Shown: in pieces, positions 25,166-33,751 of the stretch
How the letters are laid out: the number at the start of each line of letters is the position of its first letter
Position numbering within the stretch: position 1 is the stretch's first letter
Assembly (NCBI RefSeq): GCF_013030945.1
Contig: NZ_JABBXF010000030.1
Span: forward strand, 85,391-149,390
Reading direction: 5' to 3'
DNA from: Streptomyces morookaense
GTDB lineage: Bacteria; Actinomycetota; Actinomycetes; Streptomycetales; Streptomycetaceae
DNA length: 64,000 nt
Notes under the pieces: generated by a model
Told to the model about the DNA's origin: nothing
Databases searched by the model: none
The model's input: only the letters and a program-made list of their open reading frames with translations
Translations under genes and position numbers: made by a program

Positions 25166-25199
25166 GGTGCCTCTGCCGACGGGGGGCGGCAGAGGCACC
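25166..25199. terminator. Strong hairpin terminator
   Basis: GGTGCCTCTGCCG (25166-25178) and CGGCAGAGGCACC (25187-25199) pair perfectly over 13 bp with an 8-base loop. It lies between the tentative small frame and the IS5 relic. Confidence 0.6.
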
Positions 25200-25234
25200 C
25201 TCACCTTGCGGGGTTGGTCCGGACTCACGCGGGC

Positions 25235-25965
25235 GGCGCCCTGCCCGAGAGCGTCCTGCCATCATGCCTGCTCGGACCCCTGTGGGACCGGTTCGTGGCT
25301 CTGCTGCCCGAACACGTCGACGCGCACCCGCTTGGCTGCCACAATCCGCGCATCCCGGACCGGACCGTCTTCGAGCATGTGATCGCTGCACTGGTCCACG
25401 GCTCTGGCTACGAGGGGATGGCTGCATCACCAGGGCACCTGGCGGCGGGGAGAGCGCCGGCCGCTCCCCGGTGGACCGAGGCAAACAGGGCCTGAAGCGT
25501 TCGGTGGCCACCGAAGCCACCGGCGTCCCGCGCGGCATCGTCCCGGCCGGGGCCAACCGGCACGATTCCCCGCTGCTCGTGCCCACCCTGAAGGTCGCCG
25601 AGGAACAGGTCGGCGAGCTGCACGACCGGGTCAACGTGAACCTGGACCGCGGCTATGGCAGCAAGAAGTCCCGTTCTACGCTTGGGGAGTTGGGCTTCAC
25701 TGGTGAGATCGCCCGCAAGGGCGTCCCCGCCCCGATCCAGGTCGGCAAGAGGTGGGGGGGGTGGAGCGGAGCCACGCATGGATGAACGGCTTCGGCAAGT
25801 TGCGGCGCCGTACCGGGAAGCGCAGCCACGTCGTGGACTTCCACCTCTACCTGTCCGCAGCGCTCGTCACGCTGCGTATGCTCATCCGCCGCGCGACCCC
25901 GGTGCTACCGCTGGGACGGCCGCCCCACCACCCGATGCCTCAAGCGATCCATCTGCCGTTCGGCC
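25235..25965 (+). pseudogene. IS5-family transposase, frameshifted and deleted
   Basis: The 5' part reads LLGPLWDRFVALLPEHVDAH, PLGCHNPRIPDRTVFEHVIA, ALVHGSGYE. After an internal deletion another frame gives SPVDRGKQGLKRSVATEATG, NRHDSPLLVPTLKVAEEQVG, VNVNLDRGYGSKKSR and TGEIARKGVPAPIQVGKRW. A run of G at about 25753 shifts to a third frame with ERSHAWMNGFGKLRRRTGKR and VVDFHLYLSAALVTLRMLIRR, and the tail shifts again. All DDE blocks but the first aspartate region are recognisable. The copy is dead, and ends beside the gene at 25966. Confidence 0.85.
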
Positions 25966-26730
25966 TCAGCCCCAGTCCTGCAGCTGCTGGAGCAGGTCGG
26001 CGTCGCCCTCCATCCGCAGCGAGCCGGCCGGGATGCGCATGTACATGAGCAGGGCCATCTCGCTCGCCGTGCCGTGGATGGCGGCGGTGGGCTTGCTCTC
26101 GGCGGCCTCCGCCGCGGTGAGGCGGGTGAAGCGGGAACCGGCGGCGTCCACCGTCTGGCGCCAGGAGCCGGCCTCGGCTGCGTGGTAGTCCATGGTGGCG
26201 GGCTCGCCCGGCCACGGGACCGTGCCGGTGCAGACGGTGGCGAGGAACTCCTCGATGGCGTCGACCGCCTCGGTCGTCGGCAGCTCCTGCGGGGTGCCGG
26301 AGGCCAGCTGGGCGTCGTAGGTGTGGATCATCGACTCCGGGACGCGGCGCCGGGCCACGGCGGCCACCGTGCGCGGCGAGGCCAGCGGCTCCCACCAGGC
26401 CCAGCAGCCCCGGTCCGGGCCGGCCTCGCGCAGAGCAGTGAGCAGCTGCTCCGTCGAGTCGGCCAGCCAGGTCATGAGGGCCTCGCGCTCCCTGGGCGCC
26501 ACCAGCCCGTCCTTGCTCGGCCGTTCGTCGCCCGGCGCGGTGTTCAGCACGATGCAGGCCCAGAAGCGGTCCCCCTCACTGAGGTGGTTCGCCAGGTCGT
26601 ACAGCGTCCAGCCCGGGCAGGACGGGACATCGGCCTCGAGGCTGGGGGCCGCGGCGACGGCGGCGCGGAACGCGGCGGAACGCTCGTCAATCATCCGCAG
26701 CAGGGTGGGGAAGTCGAAATGATCAGGCAC
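25966..26730 (-). CDS. Maleylpyruvate isomerase-family mycothiol-dependent enzyme
   Basis: GTG 26730 gives 254 residues. The N-terminal DinB/MDMPI domain is clear (RMIDERSAAFRAAVAAAPSL, CPGWTLYDLANHLSEGDRFW with the metal-binding histidine, and MIHTYDAQLASG with the further histidine). The C-terminal half is the MDMPI_C domain ending in TASEMALLMYMRIP. Members use mycothiol, the actinobacterial thiol, for isomerisation, thiol transfer or detoxification. The actual substrate is not indicated by neighbours. Confidence 0.85.
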   Translation of the reverse strand: MPDHFDFPTLLRMIDERSAAFRAAVAAAPSLEADVPSCPGWTLYDLANHLSEGDRFWACIVLNTAPGDERPSKDGLVAPREREALMTWLADSTEQLLTALREAGPDRGCWAWWEPLASPRTVAAVARRRVPESMIHTYDAQLASGTPQELPTTEAVDAIEEFLATVCTGTVPWPGEPATMDYHAAEAGSWRQTVDAAGSRFTRLTAAEAAESKPTAAIHGTASEMALLMYMRIPAGSLRMEGDADLLQQLQDWG

Positions 26731-26829
26731 GCAGACCTTGTATCACCCGGACCGGAACTCTCGCACTCGATTAAGACCGCCCAGCACGTCTACTGCCGGG
26801 CGCTCTCCAGAACAGCCGGCGCCGCGCTG

Positions 26830-29160
26830 CTAAAGCCCGCGCAGTGCCCGATACCTGCGGGCCAGGTGATCCTGGAGGCGGGCGTGACGGAACTGGTAGA
26901 CCGCTCCGGCCTGGCGGAGCACGCCCCGCTGGTAGGCATCTTCGAGGAAGGCGACGACGGGCCAGGGCAGTCGGCCGGTCAGCGGCAGCCAGATCCGGGA
27001 GAAGACCACCCACTGGCCGAAGGCCGTGCAGGTGAATCCATAACTGAGGACGCCGCCGAGACCGGTGGTGACACCGACCTGGACCGAGGACGCAAGGTTC
27101 CAGCCGATCGGTCCCAGGAGCGCAGTCATGGGGCGCATCATCGCCGAGGCCCCGGAGCCGACCAGGAGCCCCAACCCGGGGGCCCAGAGGAGGAACTGGG
27201 CGATGCCCGTCCGGCGGTTTGTGCGCAGCAGGCCCATCGGATTGACGGCTGACCGGATGTCGAGCGGGGATTCGAGGAGGGCCTGAAGGCCGAAGGCAGG
27301 GCCGGTTCCCAGGGCGAAGACGACTCCGAAGAGGATGCCGTCCTTGAGGCTGATGTTCAGCGATTCCGGGAAACCGGTGTGCAAGAGGACGCAATTGAGC
27401 AATCCCCAGACGAAGCCGTAGCCGAAGCCGTAGGAGACCCCGCAAGCCAGCCCGATCAGCAGCCGGAACCACACGCTCCGCCCGGCCTTGCGGGCTCCGC
27501 CGAACACCTTCACGCGCATGCCGGAGGGCGGCACGGCCGTGTCCTTGGCCGCGAACATGAACCAGTACGTGGTCCCCATGGCGAGCCCTGTGAAGAGCCC
27601 TGCGGCCGCAGCATTCACGAACTGGATCACGACGTTGGGCCAGGAGCCGACGACGGTGCCGACCGTCCAGAAGAGCAGCCCCATGGTCAGAGAGACCGCC
27701 GTCGCGGTCACCAGTGCGGTCACCAGCGCGCGCGTCCGGCGCCGCAACCCCGAACCGAGGCGCCACCACTCCAGGTTGGGGGTGCCGAGCCGGCTCAGGT
27801 GATCGGCGAGGTAGCCGAGCCAGTACCGGGCGCGTTCCGGGTCGACGTCCGGACGCGGGCCGCTGCGCGGCAGATGCTCCGGCCGAGGCCGGTAGGCGGC
27901 GGTGACGAAGTTGTCGAGGAGGTGCTCCTCCAGCTGCTCGGGGCCGCCGAACCGCCGGGGGTCCAGGAGCGAGGCCGGGTCGTGGCCGGGAGTGTCGCTG
28001 TAGACGGCGCGGGCGAGCGTGACCATCAGTGGCGTGGTCAGCACGGTGGCGAGGTCGGCGCAGGCACGGTCGTCCGGCTGTTCGCGCAGTGCGGTCAGGA
28101 CAGGGTCCCAGGCGGTTCCCGCGAGGTCCCCGCCGCAGGACTTGCGCGTGGTGCGCGGCAGGTAGTCGGCCAGGTCGTCCAGGGTGAGGTCGGTGAGCTC
28201 CACCGCGGCGGCGGAGGTGAGCACATCGGTCTCCGCCACGGCGGCGGCATACTCCGCGGGCCGGCTCGTGAGCAGCAGGGGCAGGGTGGTGGAGTTGAGC
28301 GCCTCCAGCGCGGGGCGGCGCAGCCCGCCGGCGATCTCGTCGAAACCGTCCAGCACGGGGAGCACCCATCCGGACTCCACCAGCGCGACGGCCAGAGTGG
28401 ACCCGCCGGGACCGGGAGCGGTGAGACCCGGGTGATCGCGCGTCAGTTGCGCGGCGAGCCAGTCCCGGAGGGCGATGGCGGTGGGGTCCCACGCGCCGAC
28501 GCCGAAGATCACCGGGACGGGCTCGGTACGGGCCCTGGACTTCAGACGGTCGAGGACGAACCGCACGGTGAGGATGGTCTTCCCCGAGCCGGCCCGGCCC
28601 AGCACCGCCAGCCGTCCGGACGGGATCCGCCGGTACACGTCCACGATCTCGTCCAGTTGCCCGCTCACATCGAGCGGGGCGTGCGTGCCTCCTGCAGGCA
28701 GGCGGCGGACGTTGACCCAGTGATCGATCAACTTCTCGGGAACCGGCCGCCATCGCACCGGCAGCGGATACGGATCGTGGACCTGCCGCTGCTCCTCCTC
28801 GCGCTGCCAGCGGGCAGCCACCGACTGCGCAAGCAGCTCGGCGACCTCGGCCAGGGGCTCGTACAACGCCGGAGCCGGCTGCCCGGTAGTGGGTTCGACG
28901 TGGTCGGTCGAACCGTCGGGCCGGTTCCGGTGCCCGGTCCGGCGGACGGCAGCCGCCAGCAGCTCCTCGCGTTCCGCCGGCCCCAGTCCGAGCGCATCGG
29001 CAAGCAGCCGCACCGTGGTCACCCTGGGGTCGGCACGCTCCCCCGTCTCCAGCCCCCGGACGGTACGCACGCCCACTCCCGCGCGCTCTGCCAGGATCTC
29101 CTGAGTCATTCCCGCGCTGTGCCGCAGTTGCCGTAACAGCGCGCTGAACTCACTGGCCAC
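26830..29160 (-). CDS. XRE-NACHT membrane NTPase
   Basis: The 776-residue protein joins an N-terminal XRE helix-turn-helix (residues 5-65, LLRQLRHSAGMTQEILAERA) to a NACHT-type NTPase and a membrane domain. Walker A is G188-T195 (GRAGSGKT), and Walker B spans about 266-279 (VLPVLDGFDEIAGG, two acidic residues as in STAND ATPases). The sensor region includes LLLTSRPAEYA. From about 475 to 720 there are roughly seven hydrophobic helices with glycine-rich faces, and the protein ends with FLEDAYQRGVLRQAGAVYQF and a basic tail. Such genes act as regulators or, in other bNACHT types, in phage defence. No effector gene is next to it, so the role is open. Confidence 0.85.
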   Translation of the reverse strand: MASEFSALLRQLRHSAGMTQEILAERAGVGVRTVRGLETGERADPRVTTVRLLADALGLGPAEREELLAAAVRRTGHRNRPDGSTDHVEPTTGQPAPALYEPLAEVAELLAQSVAARWQREEEQRQVHDPYPLPVRWRPVPEKLIDHWVNVRRLPAGGTHAPLDVSGQLDEIVDVYRRIPSGRLAVLGRAGSGKTILTVRFVLDRLKSRARTEPVPVIFGVGAWDPTAIALRDWLAAQLTRDHPGLTAPGPGGSTLAVALVESGWVLPVLDGFDEIAGGLRRPALEALNSTTLPLLLTSRPAEYAAAVAETDVLTSAAAVELTDLTLDDLADYLPRTTRKSCGGDLAGTAWDPVLTALREQPDDRACADLATVLTTPLMVTLARAVYSDTPGHDPASLLDPRRFGGPEQLEEHLLDNFVTAAYRPRPEHLPRSGPRPDVDPERARYWLGYLADHLSRLGTPNLEWWRLGSGLRRRTRALVTALVTATAVSLTMGLLFWTVGTVVGSWPNVVIQFVNAAAAGLFTGLAMGTTYWFMFAAKDTAVPPSGMRVKVFGGARKAGRSVWFRLLIGLACGVSYGFGYGFVWGLLNCVLLHTGFPESLNISLKDGILFGVVFALGTGPAFGLQALLESPLDIRSAVNPMGLLRTNRRTGIAQFLLWAPGLGLLVGSGASAMMRPMTALLGPIGWNLASSVQVGVTTGLGGVLSYGFTCTAFGQWVVFSRIWLPLTGRLPWPVVAFLEDAYQRGVLRQAGAVYQFRHARLQDHLARRYRALRGL

Positions 29161-29382
29161 AACTCCCGCCCCTCCCCCTTGGACATGCGTTCGCCGAGGC
29201 GAGGGACTCTAGCGCGGCCACCGGGCCGGACAGGGGGCCGGCCCGGAAACGGTGGAGACAGGTGAACGCGGTGCGGGAACGGACGTCGGTCTTCCAGGTC
29301 TGCAGGACTACCCCGTTCCGGCCGCCGAGCCCGTTCACCGCCCCCACACTGTGACTCTCCAGAGGTCGAAGAAGGGGGAAAC

Positions 29383-30498
29383 ATGTCGAGTTGGCGTCGT
29401 ACCGCGATCGCCACGGCAGCGTTGGCGGTGCTGGCGGGCCTTCCACTGTCGATCGGAACCGCTTCCGCGCAAGCCGGGAAGGCGCATTCCGGAACCGCCG
29501 GGACAACTTCGTGTGACGGAGGCGATCAGCGGGGAGCCGCCCGGGCCGGGTGGCGGGACCTGCACGCGCACGTGGTCGGCACGTTGGAGGACGGCTACGC
29601 CGCATCCAGCCTGAACAGACACGGAGACGTGCCCTTCCGGACCGAGAAGGGCGAGGCCATGGTCTGGAACGCGAACACGGGAGAGCGCCGCGCCCTCGAA
29701 GGAGCGCAGGGCGCCGTCCCCTTCGACATCACGGACGACGGCCGGGTCGTAGGCGCTCAGGGCAACACACTGGTGCTCTGGGACACCGACGGAAAGGTGT
29801 CCCGGCCCGATGCCCTCGCAGGCGAAATGTCCATCCATCCGGCACAGATGGCCGAGGACGGGACAGTGGTGCTCCAGGGTCAGCACTGGATCATTCCGGT
29901 AGGCGCCGGCCTCAACCACCCGAGGCTCGTCACCACCTCCTACCGGTGGCAGCCGGGGACGGGATTCGAGCGGCTCACCCAGCCGAACGACGGGTGGTCC
30001 GCCGTCGGCATCAGCCACGACGGTCTGATCGTCGGGGGCACGGGAAGCGCGGCCGTGGCCTGGCGCCCGCAGGGCAACCCGGAGATCTACGCCAACTTCC
30101 CGGGGCACAGCCGGTCGTGGGCCAGCGCTGTCAACGACGAGGAGGTCGTCGTGGGCGCGGGGCAGTGCCGAAGTGGCAGGAACATACCGATGCGTTGGGA
30201 CGACCCCGCTGATCCGCAGGAACTGCCGGACCTCGGGTTCGGCGGAATTGCCACGCACATCAACAACCGTGGCTGGATCGCCGGTTATGCCTCGACGACA
30301 GTCCGGGGCGATCAGGTTCCGGTGGTATGGGATCCCCACGGCGGGCTGCACCGGCTCGATGAATTGCTCACCCCGGAAAGGCCGGCAAAGGGCGACACGT
30401 TGTCGAGCATCGATGCCGTCAACGACCGCAACCAGCTGCTGGTGTGGGTGCAGCGGGCCGATCGGACCATGTTCAAGGAGGTGGTCCAGCTTCGCTGA
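29383..30498 (+). CDS. Secreted HAF-repeat / beta-propeller-like protein
   Basis: ATG 29383 follows AAGGGGGAAAC (371 residues). A Sec signal peptide (AALAVLAGLPLSIGTASA) precedes repeated units of about 45 residues of the HAF type, each with an asparagine-glycine turn and a terminal W-x-P/T-G: MVWNANTGERR, LVLWDTDGKVS, SYRWQPGTGFE, VAWRPQG, MRWDDP, VVWDPHGG. That suggests a propeller. No catalytic motif is visible. It is divergent from the NACHT gene with 222 bases between. A hairpin (30513-30543) follows. Confidence 0.75.
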   Translation: MSSWRRTAIATAALAVLAGLPLSIGTASAQAGKAHSGTAGTTSCDGGDQRGAARAGWRDLHAHVVGTLEDGYAASSLNRHGDVPFRTEKGEAMVWNANTGERRALEGAQGAVPFDITDDGRVVGAQGNTLVLWDTDGKVSRPDALAGEMSIHPAQMAEDGTVVLQGQHWIIPVGAGLNHPRLVTTSYRWQPGTGFERLTQPNDGWSAVGISHDGLIVGGTGSAAVAWRPQGNPEIYANFPGHSRSWASAVNDEEVVVGAGQCRSGRNIPMRWDDPADPQELPDLGFGGIATHINNRGWIAGYASTTVRGDQVPVVWDPHGGLHRLDELLTPERPAKGDTLSSIDAVNDRNQLLVWVQRADRTMFKEVVQLR

Positions 30499-30512
30499 AC
30501 CGGGCGGTGGTG

Positions 30513-30543
30513 CCTGCCGCGTCCCGTCGGGGGGAGCGGCAGG
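30513..30543 (+). terminator. Hairpin after the secreted propeller gene
   Basis: CCTGCCGC (30513-30520) pairs with GCGGCAGG (30536-30543), 15 bases after the stop codon. Confidence 0.5.
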
Positions 30544-30632
30544 GCGGGTACGTGACCGAGGCCATCGGAGTGCCCCGACGCACCGGCAGCCGCCGCCGGA
30601 GCGCCGGACGCTCTAGGGCGTGTATCGAAAGC

Positions 30633-30676
30633 GCGGACAGGCCGGGCGGGGTGATGCCTCGGTCCGGCCTGTCCGC
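30633..30676. terminator. Hairpin terminator at the left end of the element
   Basis: GCGGACAGGCCGG (30633-30645) pairs perfectly with CCGGCCTGTCCGC (30664-30676). It can stop transcription from both sides: the propeller gene and the GNAT gene. Confidence 0.7.
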
Positions 30677-30682
30677 TCTCTG

Positions 30683-31588
30683 CTAGAGGTCGAGCTGATG
30701 CTGGTGTGTGGTGTGCGTGGGTGTGTAGCCGAGACCGTCGTTGATCTGTCTCATGTGCGTGTTGCTTTCGGCGGTGTCGGTCAGGAGGCCACCGAGGTCC
30801 GGATAGTCCCTGTGGGCCTGTCGGATCGACTCGGCCTTCATCCATCGGCCGAGGCCGTGTCCGCGGTGCTCGGGCAGCACTCCGGTGCCGTAGTGCTGGC
30901 CGTCGCCTGTGCCGTTGCCGGGGATGACGAGTTCGGTGAACCCGGCGATCGAGCCGTTGGAGGCGTCGACGGCGACGACGGTGTGCAAATGGTCGCCGCG
31001 CTGTTCGACGGCCTTCGCCGCGGCCCGTACGCGGTCCACGTCCCAGGCCACGGTGCCGTACTCGGCGTCGTCCATGGGCATGTCGTCCATGGCGCGGCGT
31101 GAGGCGGCGAACGTCCGGGCGAGGTCGTCGGGGACGGTTCCCTGCCATGACGTCAGCCGGTAGCCGGGGTGCGGACGCTCGACGATTCCGGCGAGGACGG
31201 TGGTGTCCACGTCGGCCATTGCCAGGCGGGTGTATCTGAAGGTCAGAACCTTCCGGAAGCCGCGCGCTGCCAGGAAGTGGTCGCCGGGCGATCCGGCTTC
31301 TGCCTGCGCGACGACGCGGCGTCGGGCGTTGTCCCGGGCGGTGACCACGGCGGTGTCGAGGAGCCGGGAGCCGACGCCCTTGCGGCGCTCCGCAGGATGA
31401 ACGCGGAGGTCCAGCTCGGCGAGGTGCTCCTGTCCGCCGTCGAGCAGGCGCAGGAAGGCGGCCCCGGCAGGGATGGAGTCCGCGTCCGACGCCAGCCAGG
31501 CGAGACGCCGGCCGTGCGGCCCGTGAGCGGGGTCGGTCAGTGGGGTGATGCGAAGGGACAAGGTGTCTCCGTCGGGAGGAGGTGGCAA
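30683..31588 (-). CDS. Tandem-domain GNAT N-acetyltransferase
   Basis: The 301-codon frame begins at TTG 31588; the start is uncertain and a second TTG follows at 31561. Two GNAT domains are present. The first has DLRVHPAERRKGVGSRLLDTA (acetyl-CoA loop R-x-x-G-x-G). The second has YGTGVLPEHRGHGLGRWMKAE and a conserved ESNTHMRQINDGLGY end. Double-GNAT proteins include mycothiol synthase-like and aminoglycoside-modifying enzymes; substrate is unknown. It lies inside the inverted-repeat element as its only intact gene, so it is the likely passenger. Confidence 0.85.
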   Translation of the reverse strand: MPPPPDGDTLSLRITPLTDPAHGPHGRRLAWLASDADSIPAGAAFLRLLDGGQEHLAELDLRVHPAERRKGVGSRLLDTAVVTARDNARRRVVAQAEAGSPGDHFLAARGFRKVLTFRYTRLAMADVDTTVLAGIVERPHPGYRLTSWQGTVPDDLARTFAASRRAMDDMPMDDAEYGTVAWDVDRVRAAAKAVEQRGDHLHTVVAVDASNGSIAGFTELVIPGNGTGDGQHYGTGVLPEHRGHGLGRWMKAESIRQAHRDYPDLGGLLTDTAESNTHMRQINDGLGYTPTHTTHQHQLDL

Positions 31589-31740
31589 GGGTCGGTACGC
31601 GAGCTCAACTCCTGGGCACTCCTGCGCATGTGCTCCACACCTCCTGGTCGACAGCGCCGGCCTGCACCGATGCGGGCGGCTGGGTGAACCTAGCCCGCCG
31701 ATTGCCCCCTGGGCAACGGGTTATCGAAAGGCGGTGCGCG

Positions 31741-32058
31741 TGTGTGGTCACAGCCACTCGTTGATGGCCGCGACGAGGACGGTCGTCTCATAGCGGACCG
31801 CGAGCGCCGAGTCTCTTGCGGTTGCGAGCCTGGTCCGCCTTGTCCGGGATGGTGCAGCGAATGCCACGTCGGCCCAGGTAGGCGCGGATCCTGCAGGAGG
31901 CGCACGCCTTGTCGGCCCGGCCCGACGCGGGGCACACGAATCTTCTCCAGCACCGGTTCGAACTGCGGCGAGTCTCCACGCTGCCCTGCCTTCACGCCCT
32001 TTGGCAACAACGGCTTCAGCGCCGCCCGCTGATCGCCCGTGAGATCTCCCCGCGCCAT
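31741..32058 (-). pseudogene. IS5-type (IS1647-like) transposase with large internal deletion
   Basis: The N-terminus MARGDLTGDQRAALKPLLPKG is joined directly to the middle block QRGDSPQFEPVLEKIRVPR, skipping roughly 130 residues. After a frameshift it continues as RADKACA and RRGIRCTIPDKADQA, and in a third frame ends LAVRYETTVLVAAINEWL, the usual family C-terminus. First and second catalytic aspartates are lost. The inverted repeat at 32098 lies at the expected distance upstream of its start. Confidence 0.85.
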
Positions 32059-32112
32059 GAACCAGGATCATTCACGCCTCAAGACACTCAAGATCCACTT
32101 TCGACACACGCC

Positions 32113-32436
32113 CTAGGCCTGCCCGGTCTCGAACCGGCTGACCTTTCCGCCGTCCACGGTGAAGCGCCAGGCGGTACGCATCTCGCCCCAGGTGTCGTTG
32201 CGGTAGTCCGCCACCAGACCGAGCCCGTCGCCGGTCTGCGACACGACGTCCATGTGACCGCCCGAGGAGAAGATCTCCCGCTCGGTCCAGTCGGCGACGT
32301 CGCGGTCGCTGCCGTCGTCGGACATGGTGGCCCCGGGTGTGAGGGCGGCTGCGAAGGCGTCGCGGTCGCCCGCGTTGAGCGCGGCAACGAAGGCCCGCAC
32401 GGCCGGATCGGTCAGCTTGTCGGGAGCGATGCCCAC
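32113..32436 (-). CDS. Nuclear transport factor 2-like (SnoaL-like) protein
   Basis: GTG 32436 has GGAGAC just upstream (107 residues). The sequence DPAVRAFVAALNAGDRDAFAAALTPGATMSDDG, a central DVADWTEREIFSSGGHM and the terminal TWRF-like strand (TAWRFTVDGGKVSRFETGQA) match the NTF2-like cone fold. Members are small binding proteins or isomerases. The stop lies within 4 bases of the element's right inverted repeat, so insertion almost clipped the gene. Function unknown. Confidence 0.7.
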   Translation of the reverse strand: MGIAPDKLTDPAVRAFVAALNAGDRDAFAAALTPGATMSDDGSDRDVADWTEREIFSSGGHMDVVSQTGDGLGLVADYRNDTWGEMRTAWRFTVDGGKVSRFETGQA

Positions 32437-32614
32437 GGTGTCTCCAGAGGTCAGGGGTACGGGATCGGGGTGTCCCCCTGGTCATCAGGACACCGCACGC
32501 GGGGGCTCTCCGCCACCGCACGTCCCATAGGGAGCGCGTATCGAGTCGCGGTCAACCGGTGCCGAGGAACCCGGCCCCACGCCGCTCGACCCGACCTGAC
32601 CGCCGATGCCCGCG

Positions 32615-32826
32615 GCCGGGCGGATACGTGGGGACGGATCCCCCGCACCTGCATCCGCTTCTCCCGGGACCGGGCGATCCCTCTCGCCGTGCAGGACCGG
32701 ATGATCGCCGAGGCGGATGCGCTGACCCCGGAGAACCCCTTCCAGATCCACACCGTGGACACGGGCCACATGGGCATCCAGCTCCGCCCCCGGGAGGTGG
32801 CCGGGATCCTCGATGCTCTCGTGTGA
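32615..32826 (+). pseudogene. C-terminal fragment of an alpha/beta hydrolase
   Basis: About 70 codons read IPRTCIRFSRDRAIPLAVQD and MIAEADALTPENPFQIHTVD, then GHMGIQLRPREVAGILDAL. This is the last quarter of short esterase-type alpha/beta hydrolases, including the position of the catalytic histidine, where H in GHMG remains. No nucleophile elbow or start is present upstream. Confidence 0.6.
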
Positions 32827-32894
32827 GACAGCCGTGAGCCTCGATCCCGCGACCAGAGGCGCCGAGGGCCTGAGCAGTCATCTCCCTTGGGGTG

Positions 32895-33196
32895 CGGCTC
32901 CTTTGGGGGGTGCCCGAGTTCCCTGGAGGCGATGCGGGTCAACTGCTCGAGCGCCGCCTTGCTCGCCGCGTACAGTGCCTCGCCTGGACTCGGCCAGACG
33001 GTTCCCAGCGTCGACACGTTGATGACCGTGCCACCGGTGCGCATCCTCGTCGCGGCGTGCTGGAGAACGAAGAACGGACCTTTGGCGTTGACCGCCATCA
33101 CTCCGTCGTAGTCCGCCTCGCCGACCTCGGAGACAGGCGCGGTCGAGGAGATACCGGCGTTGTTGACGAGGATGTCCAGTACCTTGCCCGGGCCCG
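32895..33196 (-). pseudogene. Central fragment of a short-chain dehydrogenase
   Basis: The minus strand reads LDILVNNAGISSTAPVSEV, NAKGPFFVLQHAATRM, GGTVINVSTLGTVWPSPGE and YAASKAALEQLTRIASREL. The NNAG motif, catalytic Ser region and Y-x-x-x-K are all there. The Rossmann glycine-rich start and the C-terminal third are missing. The left break runs into unrelated sequence and the right break is at the HxlR stop codon. Confidence 0.75.
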
Positions 33197-33202
33197 CATT
33201 CG

Positions 33203-33607
33203 TTACCGGGTGCGCTCAGTGCGGCCGTCGTACTCTTCGCGGGCGGCGATGACTTCTTCGATGTGCAGCACGGACCACTCCGTGAGCGCCTTCAGCGGTT
33301 CCCGCAACGTCTGGCCTAGCGCGGTCAGTTCGTACTCCACGTGCGGCGGCACCTCCGGGTAGACGGTCCGGCTGACCAGACCGTCGCGTTCGAGAGTGCG
33401 CAGCGTCTGGGTGAGCATCTTCTCGCTCACGCCCGCCAGCGCCTGCCGGAGCCGGCTGAACCGGGAGGTCCCGTTCCGGGCGAGTTCGCCCATCACGAGG
33501 ACCGCCCACTTGCTGCCGATCTGGTCGAGCAGGTCCCGCGACGGGCACCCGCGCTCGTACGGATCGAACGACGGTATGGGCCCGGTCACGTTCTCGACAG
33601 CAGCCAT
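33203..33607 (-). CDS. HxlR-family transcriptional regulator
   Basis: ATG 33607 is chosen since GAGGTG lies 7 bases upstream (134 residues); GTG 33616 is possible. The winged-helix domain is typical: CPSRDLLDQIGSKWAVLVMG (with the conserved redox-type cysteine near the N-terminus), LSEKML-like SEKMLTQTLRTLERDGLVSR and YELTALGQTL. HxlR/YodB-type regulators often sense quinones or aldehydes through that cysteine. It is divergent from a NmrA/QorB-like oxidoreductase, a classic pairing. Confidence 0.9.
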   Translation of the reverse strand: MAAVENVTGPIPSFDPYERGCPSRDLLDQIGSKWAVLVMGELARNGTSRFSRLRQALAGVSEKMLTQTLRTLERDGLVSRTVYPEVPPHVEYELTALGQTLREPLKALTEWSVLHIEEVIAAREEYDGRTERTR

Positions 33608-33751
33608 GCGGCTCACCTCAATGCTTTCGCTCAGGTAAGTACCCTACCGAGAAGTGGCTACTCCCCAACAGAGAGTGTCCAGTTCATTCTCTATTCCATC
33701 CCGCTGCGGACGGACCGCGGCAGGCGTGCGAGGCACGCGCGGAAGGAAGGA

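Larger units (their letters stand above)
30613..32116. mobile_element. 1.5-kb inverted-repeat-bounded element carrying a GNAT gene
   Basis: The left end CTAGGGCGTGTATCGAAAG (30613-30631) and right end CTTTCGACACACGCCCTAG (32098-32116) are inverted copies matching at 18 of 19 positions. Both end in CTAG, which may be the target duplication or part of the repeat. Inside are a hairpin, an acetyltransferase gene (30683-31588) and an internally deleted IS5-type transposase (31741-32058). The right repeat is the normal terminus of that transposase family. The element probably moved as a unit once and is now immobile by itself. Confidence 0.6.

Noticed and set aside
27379..29136. A 585-codon plus-strand frame opposite the NACHT gene
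   Set aside because: No start site, no domains, Gly/Gln/Glu-rich shadow translation; the minus strand has complete Walker motifs and helices.
26830..30498. Multi-gene phage-defence island around the NACHT protein
   Set aside because: Neighbours are a mycothiol-type enzyme and a secreted propeller protein, neither a known defence effector.
30613..32116. Composite transposon with two IS copies
   Set aside because: Only one transposase relic exists and the left end has just the 19-base repeat, so a passenger-carrying single element is more consistent.
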